Source: Pictodentalium vernedei (Eukaryota > Mollusca > Scaphopoda > Dentaliida > Dentaliidae). Taken from it: a DNA stretch of 64,000 bases. The stretch's first letter is position 1. The number at the start of each line of letters is the position of its first letter. The notes under the pieces are model-generated. The model was not told where the DNA came from and searched no databases. It worked only from the letters and a program-made list of their open reading frames with translations. This document shows positions 57,004 through 64,000 of the stretch, one piece after another. The position numbers and the translations under genes are program-made. Location of the stretch: positions 59,385,084-59,449,083 of the forward strand of contig CM062296.1 of assembly GCA_031216915.1 (NCBI GenBank), written 5' to 3'.

Positions 57004-57739
57004 TATATGATGTGAAGGGAAAGTATTTCAAAAAGGCACATGCGTGATAATTGTCAGAGATTTACGGGAAATGTTGTGGCCCTCAGTTTTCTGAAGTTGC
57101 CAGTAAACTTAATACTAAGGTGTGGGAATTTCATATTATTACCACTTTTGCGGGCGTTCCTAGCACATTAACGATGTTTTACCGGGCGTTGAAACCTCGT
57201 AATGCTCAACAAGTACAAGTCATGTGACGTGTTGGGCCGTTATTGACTATAACAGCCCAACATGTCAATAACAGCCCGACACGTCTAAATATAGATAGAC
57301 AATGACGTCACATCTCTCAGCCGATCAACAATATTTTTCCCAGAATTCCATTTGGATCGAAATTCAATTCGGATTTTTTTTAATTTGTAATCACAATTAA
57401 CACATTTATTTCAAGTGTTTCCCTTTGTGTCACGGAAAGATAATGTATCAAATATAGAAAGCGATGCACACAAAGTAAGTGATGACATCTTTGATGAATA
57501 AACTCCGTGCCTAAAGTTCGCATTTCGAAGATATATGTCATCATCTAACTTCCCAAATTTCGTCGTAGACTGAGTGATCAGACGATAGTCATGTCACCCG
57601 TTTGTTTGTCAACAAATCAGACGATAGTGTCGCTGTTTTTTTTTTAATTTGAAAACGTCAAACTTCATTTATTTATCTTATTTACCATATAATTTAATTG
57701 TAATGTCCCCGATGTACTAGAAATAACATGACTTTGTCG
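57004..57739. other. No recognised gene; small inverted pair
   Basis: GTGACGTGTTGGGC...GCCCGACACGTC near 57226-57283 is loosely palindromic. No coding motif was seen. Confidence 0.45.
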
Positions 57740-57880
57740 GGCATTACAGTGTATCAACGGCTCAACAGAAATGGTTAACAGCCCTTGAGCTTATTAGCGG
57801 CCCTCGACTTCGTCGCGGGCCGCTAATAAACTCTTGGGCTGTTAACCATTTCTGTTGAGCCGTTAATACATTGTAAAGCC
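57740..57880. repeat. Large foldback, about 65-bp arms
   Basis: GGGCATTACAGTGTATCAACGG... and its near complement enclose a TCGACTTCGTCG tip. It includes a CGGCTCAACAGAAATGG stretch and a TTAGCGGCCC stretch. Confidence 0.88.
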
Positions 57881-58513
57881 CTTCAAAATCCTGTTATTGT
57901 TATATTAAAATATAAATTTTGAAATGCTAGCGACGTTATATCATCGACGTGTGCTTCATTTCGCAAACACCAGACATTTTCCTGAAGAGTAGTATAACCA
58001 TACAGAAGATGGCCTTTCACAATTTGTTGGAACACTTGACTATTATTCTCTGTATAAGTACATTGTTAATGTAGTTATACGTTTTGGGTCCAAATACTCA
58101 ATTCCCATTGGTCAGCTGGATGAAAACGTCATGACCAAATGTAATTCATTTTCCAATGAATACATTTGGTCAAACTTTGACTCGCATTTACGGTAGAGCG
58201 CAGTTGACAGAATGTAATTCGGGCGGTGTTTGGGCGGGTTTATAACTTTTAGCGCCTCTCGCAGTGATCAGTGATTATAGTTTACTGGTATGTTAAATAA
58301 ATTGTTTTGAACATTCCAAGTTTCGTTGCGAAAGACGGCAATTTGACAAATTTGGGTCAATGCCGAAAACCGGTGCTCAACTCAGAGTTGTGCGCTTTAT
58401 CTTTTGTGTGAGGGTGGTTTTTCGCCTCGTTTGTTCGTACATGTTTTATTTCGTCTTTCTGCTTTGTTGTTTGGTAAAAAGTAGTTTAAACAGTTACGGA
58501 ACGTAATTATAAG

Positions 58514-58651
58514 AATTGAATGCAATTTTTATAATCTTTATTGGAGTATGAACGTGTGGGAATGGGTACAAATTGTATGAATCCCTGCATAATTTGTACC
58601 CATTCCCACACGTTCATACTCCAATAAAGATTATAAAAATTGCATTCAATT
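58514..58651. repeat. Perfect 61-bp inverted repeat
   Basis: The left arm 58514-58574 and right arm 58591-58651 are exact reverse complements around a 16-bp spacer. I checked the arms base by base. No element ends are apparent. Confidence 0.95.
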
Positions 58652-58921
58652 GTTAAATAGACCCACTTAAAAATACCAAAACCGCGCTCTCGCCATCTTT
58701 TGATGTTCTGTAGTGTTTTGGATGTTCATTATATTAACTGTGTGCTCACCATGCATATAATACAGACGCCGTCCTTCTCATTAAGATAAAAGTCAAGGAT
58801 GTAAGATTTACTATTTTCTCCTGAGAACAATAAACACGTGCACATTACTGTATAAACACATTCGCTAAACAAAGGAGCAACGTGGACAGTTACTTAGTTG
58901 CGTCTAATTAACTTGCTATAA

Positions 58922-59024
58922 AAAGTAAAGTTTCCCTTTGCTACTTTTAATTAACGAAACCGATAGACAGATTCGGGAACTGTCTGCTGTTATCCTTTAT
59001 TAAAAGTAACAAAGGGAAACTATG
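58922..59024. repeat. Inverted pair, about 30-bp arms
   Basis: AAAGTAAAGTTTCCCTTTG and AACAAAGGGAAACTATGCTTT are imperfect arms; the spacer is about 40 bp. Confidence 0.75.
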
Positions 59025-59209
59025 CTTTATTTTCCGTTGATGTCATCGATGCTATCTCAACAATTGAATGATTCTTAATTGGACCTTCCTGTCCCATTGA
59101 ATATATCATCAGGGTAGATACCTTTGTTTAAAGTGTACACCTGGAACTTAATTAAGCGTCCTCTCAAATGTTTCACGACAGTGAAATATCTGTCACTGAT
59201 CATTATGTT

Positions 59210-59421
59210 TTAACACCCTGCAAACTGATGTAAAAATCTCAAAATTTCAGGCTGCTAATTTTTCCCATGATGCAACTAGAAATTTAATCAATTCAATCTT
59301 GCTTGACAGAGCTCATTGAGCTCTGTCAAACAAGACTGGGTTGATTAAATTTCTAGTTGCATTATGGGAATAATGGCTACTTGGAATTTTGGTATTTTGA
59401 CATCAGTGTGCAGGGGGTTAA
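59210..59421. mobile_element. TTAA MITE (subfamily C)
   Basis: TTAACACCCTGCAAACTGATG and CATCAGTGTGCAGGGGGTTAA are inverted ends with TTAA on both edges. The centre is a palindrome of AATTTAATCAATTCAATCTTG-like arms with a GACAGAGCTCATTGAGCTCTGTC tip at the midpoint. This fits the piggyBac type but with ends different from A and B. Partial copies are at 20117-20300 and 63893-63998. Confidence 0.82.
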
Positions 59422-59553
59422 TGGTTGCCATGTCTTACAGTGCATTTCATCTTGTGAAACATGATGTTTCTGGTTGATAGCTTACCCTAAACACATCGCC
59501 TCGTCCAAGTTAAGCATGCTTCCCACGAATATCATGAAAACTCTATCATCCAC

Positions 59554-60000
59554 ATGCAATATCTTGATAGAAAATTTGTCACTTCTGTTATCAATGGTGT
59601 TGACGTGCCAAGGAGGACGCGGTCAGGGGCACTAAGATGGCAAATCGTTGGCATGCATGCAGCAGGCATGTCATTCAAAGCTATTCGAAGGCAACTTTGC
59701 TACAGTCATTTTGTCATCAGCAAACTTGTCCGAAAACATCAGCAAACCAGGACCGACCAAAGCCTTGTCAACCCTCAAAGAACCCTCATCGGAAAAATCG
59801 GAGTCTGGCATGCCTCGTGAGGTGTGAACCCTTTGCTTCGAGTGAGGTTCTAAAAACGCCATTGGCTCCCCATAAGAAGTTTGTGCAACAGCACTGTCCG
59901 AATCCGTCTCAAAGCAATGGGTATGAATTCCAGTTTGGGTCATCGAGCGTCCAGGTCTGTCCGATCAGCATCAAAGACGACGTTTGAAAATTGGATGCAG
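59554..60000 (+). pseudogene. Tc1-like transposase relic (N-terminal part)
   Basis: The frame from 59554 has RWQIVGMHAAGMSFKAIRRQ then LCYSHFVISKLVRKHQQT, the first helix-turn-helix of Tc1/mariner-type transposases, which binds the element ends. After about 59820 the frame breaks. Scraps of the second helix-turn-helix and linker can be read in other frames (RLKAMGMNS, then ERPGLSDQHQRRRLK near 59945-59990). The DDE catalytic domain is absent. I saw no inverted ends. Confidence 0.65.
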
Positions 60001-60126
60001 TGTTGAGCAAAACAAAGCTTTAAACAGTATAGAATTGGTGGATATGTTATAAAGTCGTCTTTGTTCCTGACATATTACAGCATAAAACTACTTATAATTG
60101 AGGAGCACATAGCTACATGTATTATA

Positions 60127-60440
60127 CAGTTAAAACTAGAAGTCCTGTCAAGAACTGCGCGCTTATCTTGGCATAATTGCGCGTAGGAATTGCGCGCAGT
60201 TGTCATATCGAATAGCATCCAAAGCACGGGAGGTGTGTCTGATTACTCTGAGCAAACACGGGCAATGTTTCTGCCAATGGACCTCCGGGTTACCCGGAGG
60301 TCCATTGGCTGAAACATTGCTTGTGCACAGGCCATATGTACAGAATTTGATAGCCTTACTATGGTCATAACGCGTAGATTAACGCGCAGATCAACGTGCA
60401 ATTTGTGCGCATTTCATGACACGACTTCTAGTTTTAACTG
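60127..60440. mobile_element. Tc1/mariner-like MITE with central palindrome (copy 2)
   Basis: CAGTTAAAACTAGAAGTCCTG and CACGACTTCTAGTTTTAACTG are the inverted ends, flanked by TA. CAGT starts and TA targets are typical of Tc1/mariner. The palindrome CCAATGGACCTCCGGGTTACC is centred at about 60283, the midpoint. It is 314 bp long. Confidence 0.88.
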
Positions 60441-60550
60441 TATAAGTACGGAAAATTGGGTTACTGTGAAATTTTCATTTCTGATACTCCGTAAATTCGA
60501 ATTAAATATACACAAATGAAACATAAAAATGAGTGTTGTGGTATATATAG

Positions 60551-60710
60551 ACAGAACGCAATGTGTGTTTGAATCGATGGGTGTTTTACACAACGAGTTA
60601 TATGGCGTAGTCATAATTCGCGAGAGCCGTAGTCTCGAGCGAAATATGATTACGCCATTCCAACGAGTTATGTAAGACACCCACCGATTCAAACACACAT
60701 CGCGTTCTGT
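60551..60710. repeat. Foldback, about 70-bp arms
   Basis: ACAGAACGCAATGTGTGTTT... pairs with ...AACACACATCGCGTTCTGT. The tip is CGCGAGAGCCGTAGTCTCGAGCG. Confidence 0.85.
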
Positions 60711-61311
60711 GTTTATTACACATCCAATACATTAAAATTCACTTGAATAAACAAATTTTAATTCTGATGTATAAACACAAATGTGAAGAGTCCGTTTTTT
60801 TTTTTGACTCAAGCTGTACTGGTCAAATGGATCGATAAAAAAAAATCTAAACAATCTTTTGGGAACCAGTGTTTCCTGAAATTCGTATCTCTGTTTCTCT
60901 TCGGCTGGTGCCCATTCACGCCTAACCATTTGGTGTCAATTAATGTTAGTAAAAATATAAGTACAAATTTGTGCAGATTTGCAAAACAGCTGGGAGACAC
61001 ATTTTTAAAAGACGTTCGAAACATGTCAAGATCTCCGAAGATTTACCGAAATAAAGTTGACCAGTTCAGATAAAACGGATCCACAAAACGAGACGGCCAC
61101 GGAACTGTGTTAATGATTGAAATGATTTGTTTTTTTTTTTAAATATTATCTCATTTTTGGTTAACTGAGTTTTTGTGAACCGACTTTATTTTGCTTTGGA
61201 CGTTTTCATTTTCACACTATGCGACAGACAGCAAATAATTGTATAACGAAATTTGGAAACTTTTCGAAGCGTAACTGATGACTCGATAGGAAAGGAACTA
61301 GTATGAACAGT

Positions 61312-61634
61312 AACTGGACGATTCGTCGTGATTGAAGATTCGTCGTAACGACGAATCGTCCAAATTACGATCACGACGAATCGTCTTTTAGGTTTTCGAC
61401 GAAACGTCCAAGGCATGGATCTGTAACACTGAATTATTTTAAAATTTTTGGCCGATTGATTTCATTGAAGTTTCGGGTACTTTCATGTGGGATCTTTTGA
61501 AGTAACATCAAAAAGTGTTAAAAAAACATGCTTATTGTTTTGAGTAGAATAAGACATGTATGCTGATAAGTTTTTAATACCTCTTTGATGTGACATCAAA
61601 CGTGTTTATAAAAACAAGATTTTTGAATATATAT
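61312..61634. mobile_element. Unknown 323-bp insertion in repeat I
   Basis: Flanked by GTATGAACAGT (61301-61311) and GTATGAACGGT (61635-61645), an 11-bp near-duplication; copy 1 of repeat I has one such site. The inside has ACGATTCGTCGT inverted pairs (61319-61384). It has no coding capacity. Confidence 0.6.
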
Positions 61635-61979
61635 GTATGAACGGTGCTGGGAAAGACTTTCCGGCTTGTACATCACCCATTAAACACAGAATCATTTATG
61701 TCGTAGTGTCTATTCAGTTAAATACAAGGGTTTAAAGCTGAAGGAATGTGTAATAAAGAATACAACAAATCTATGCCCTCAACTCGCAGAGTTAACAACA
61801 AGCACAAATGTTTTGCTGGAGATCTGATACCGTATCAGAACAGATAATATGGGTGGGTAAATTTCCCCATTGGAGAAGAGGAAACCAAGGATATAACAGT
61901 TTGGGAAACGGGAGAATATGACTACCTGAGAGTGGATGTATGTGTTACAGGCAGAGGCATACACAGAACCCACACAAAT

Positions 61980-63414
61980 GGGAACGGGACAACTCGCCCC
62001 TGGCCAACTCGCCCCCAGATGGAAAAACGAGGATTGGTCATGATGGGTGTTGAGAAATGAGAAACAACGCGCGATTTCAAAAATAATTTTGTTTATTTTT
62101 TTTAAAAATCTCTCAGTTATTAACGATAATATAACTGTTTTACCAATTTTTACGTAACATAAATAATGAATTTTTATCAAACATATAATATTTATATAAT
62201 ATTTATTTACAAAAGTATAATAAGTCCACTTCTTTACATAAACAGTTGAACATTTCCTTAAAAAGGCTGCCGTTGACTCCTCGTGTAAAATATCGGAAGC
62301 AAGAGAATCAGAAGTGTCGACATCGTTAGCCACGCCTGCTAAAATTTCTACGTTCTGAATATCCAGTGACGACGAAGGTTGAAGGTTTCTCCTACAATAA
62401 AAAGAAAGGAAATTGTTATCAAGATAGCCACTAAAAAACAAAGAATCATTAAGGAGAGTAGGGCTGTCGCGACTATCATTTTTGTAATCGACTAATCGTG
62501 ACCAGTAATCGACGGTTAGTCGATTAATAGTCGCTTCCCATGATATTTTAGCAAATCATTCTTCTGTTCGTAAAACTCTGAAAATGACAATGGCACCAGT
62601 GTGTTCAGACGAAGTGGGGTTGTGGGAACAACAAATCGGTCCCGACTGAAGCTACATGTAGTCCAATCTTGGACCCACAGTCCGTAATATAATTTTTGGG
62701 GTTGGTACGTCCTGTAGGACGTACCAACCCCCAAAATAATATTACTGACTGCGGGTCCAAGTTTGAACTAGATTGAAGCCGATGAATTTACCAAAGAACG
62801 TTCCTGCATATGTTTCCTTTCTGCAATAAGTTTCTCGAAATTGTGAACATTGAGATCTATGCATTCCCTCGTCAGTTGTTAAAATTGGATCTTAGTCTGA
62901 AGTTCCGAACTTTAAGAAGTGATCTGACGTTCTGACTTTCGTCATAATTTTGTCACTTCCGCGCTTTGGGTTTTCCAATGGGTGCATTCGTGTGTACAAG
63001 ACTGGAGAAATTCAGAAGAATCTATTCTTCTCGAGTAACTGTGAGTGTTCTTTCTTACACAGTCAGTGACAGTCGTACAGTCTTTCGGATATGAATGTTA
63101 ACTGTGGTTAGATATTTAAAGTTATTCACCTTCATTGATCATTCACCTCCCAAAACAATGCAATTTAGCCCCGACGTGTAGTAGACGTGTACCACCTTGA
63201 AAATGAACGACGATCGACTAAAAATAAAAAACGTCGACTACTTCAATGGTCGACGGTTAGTCGACTAATCGAATAATCGCGACAGCCCTAAAGGAGAGAT
63301 GTAATAAAAAAATAAATAAATAACGATAATTTCCGAAGTGGGCCAACTCGCCCTAAAATCGAGCCAACTCGCCCCCAGTGGGCGAGATGGTCCGGGGGCG
63401 CTGGTCCCGTGCCC
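61980..63414. mobile_element. TIR element with CCAACTCGCCC motif arms, split by an hAT MITE
   Basis: Ends GGGAACGGGAC and GTCCCGTGCCC are inverted. ACACAAAT flanks both sides (61972-61979 and 63415-63422). Both ends carry repeats of CCAACTCGCCCC. On the minus strand, a stretch at about 62235-62394 follows a good acceptor (TTTTTATTGTAG) and reads LQPSSSLDIQNVEILAGVAN, so it may be an exon of a lost protein; I do not recognise it. Confidence 0.7.
62459..63290. mobile_element. hAT-like MITE with exact 8-bp duplication
   Basis: Inverted ends TAGGGCTGTCGCGACTAT and ATAATCGCGACAGCCCTA, with AAGGAGAG on both sides (62451-62458 and 63291-63298). Sub-terminal GTCGACTAATCG-type repeats occur at both ends. 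A hairpin lies at 62669-62760 (arms about 44 bp, tip ACGTCCTGTAGGACGT). No transposase is present. Confidence 0.92.
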
Positions 63415-63423
63415 ACACAAATG

Positions 63424-63892
63424 AACTAAAGACTAAGGGGAAAGAACACTCAATCAGTTAAAATAAAAAGAAATAGCTTTAACAAGGTGTTCGTTGTTAA
63501 AAAAAAAACATTTTGGAGAGGGTGGTATTGATAAGTATAACATATGGAACAGATGTGATCCCTCTGAATAAAACAGAAGTGAAAAACTTGGAGATTCAGC
63601 AAAATGTTGCTGATCGGTGGACAACCGGATCAAGTAAGCAGCTGCGCTGGAAGCGGTCAAAGGAGGACTGGGGTGGATTCCGACTAAAGATAGAATAGAC
63701 ATGGGAACATTATGCTACCTGAATTATTTGGTCAAACTCACGAACAGCAGATGGTGTAAACCCTCATTTAACCATGTATGGAATTCTAGCATTAAGACAG
63801 GGTATTTAAGGCTGGCGAGGGAGCTAATGGAGAATAACTCTACAGATACCGACGATCTAGGAGGGTGGGGGTGGGGGGGGGTGAAGCAGTGA
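63424..63892. other. No recognised gene
   Basis: Open frames in this stretch are short and carry no known motif. A poly-G tract is near 63865-63880. Confidence 0.4.
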
Positions 63893-63998
63893 GCTCTGTC
63901 AAACGAGATTGAATTGGTTAAATTTCTAGTTGCATTGTGTGAAATTTTTTCTGCCTGAAATTTAGATATTTTGATGACGTCAGTGTGCAGGGGGTTAA
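63893..63998. mobile_element. TTAA MITE (subfamily C), right half
   Basis: GTGAGCTCTGTCAAACGAG through GACGTCAGTGTGCAGGGGGTTAA matches the right half of 59210-59421. The left half is absent. Confidence 0.8.
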
Positions 63999-64000
63999 GA

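Larger units (their letters stand above)
60535..61760 (+). mobile_element. Dispersed repeat I (copy 2), with foldback and insertion
   Basis: Same order of parts as copy 1. It carries a foldback at 60551-60710 (arms TGTGTTTGAATCGATGGGTG and complement) that copy 1 lacks, and a 323-bp insertion at 61312-61634. Confidence 0.7.

Noticed and set aside
61779..62441. 220-codon minus-strand frame as one protein
   Set aside because: It crosses the boundary of the TIR element at 61980, so most of it is chance; only the piece at 62235-62394 is kept as a tentative exon.

Overview
This is metazoan nuclear DNA: AT-rich, with one sparse split gene and a dense layer of mobile elements. The tRNA-derived SINEs, Helitron-like elements carrying satellite cores, CR1/jockey-type LINEs and frequent TACATGTA strings suggest a marine invertebrate, probably a lophotrochozoan such as a mollusc. 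That placement is inference. There is no bacterial operon structure, CRISPR array, rRNA or functional tRNA gene.

The only host gene I can support is on the + strand. A likely first exon (ATG at 12687) is followed by exons 12820-12955, 23888-24006 and 55194-55316. The intron phases agree at every junction. It encodes a secreted cysteine-rich protein: a possible short signal peptide, a roughly 85-residue six-cysteine region with one N-glycosylation sequon, then a WAP (four-disulfide core) domain on its own phase-1 exon. Its 11 kb and 31 kb introns hold most of the transposons. The gene probably runs on past the last exon I found.

Layout: 1-5.5 kb has a LINE fragment and piggyBac-like palindromic MITEs. 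6.1-7.3 kb has a hairpin-ended repeat (family D) beside a foldback. 8.3-12.5 kb is a Helitron-like satellite element split by a CR1/jockey-type LINE, itself split by a MITE. 12.7-13.0 kb is the start of the WAP gene. 13-27 kb is MITEs, SINEs, three hAT/foldback families and exon 2 of the gene core. 27.8-29.2 kb is a full-length but broken Crypton-type tyrosine recombinase gene. 31-35 kb is a mosaic of diverged tandem repeats. 37.4-39.3 kb and 42.3-50.0 kb are Helitron-like elements with 239-bp satellite cores; the second seems to sit inside a MITE whose two halves flank it. 50-64 kb has more MITEs, the WAP exon, large perfect palindromes, a Tc1-like transposase relic, a Tc1/mariner MITE and an hAT MITE nested in another TIR element.

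The main theme is palindromes. Non-autonomous elements of three superfamilies (piggyBac-like with TTAA ends, hAT-like with 8-bp duplications, Tc1/mariner-like with TA) carry a long, nearly perfect palindrome, often at their exact midpoint. The arms of these palindromes change together between subfamilies. Many target-site duplications can be read directly, so the order of several insertions can be worked out. I could run no searches; family names rest on motifs, termini and duplications seen in the sequence.
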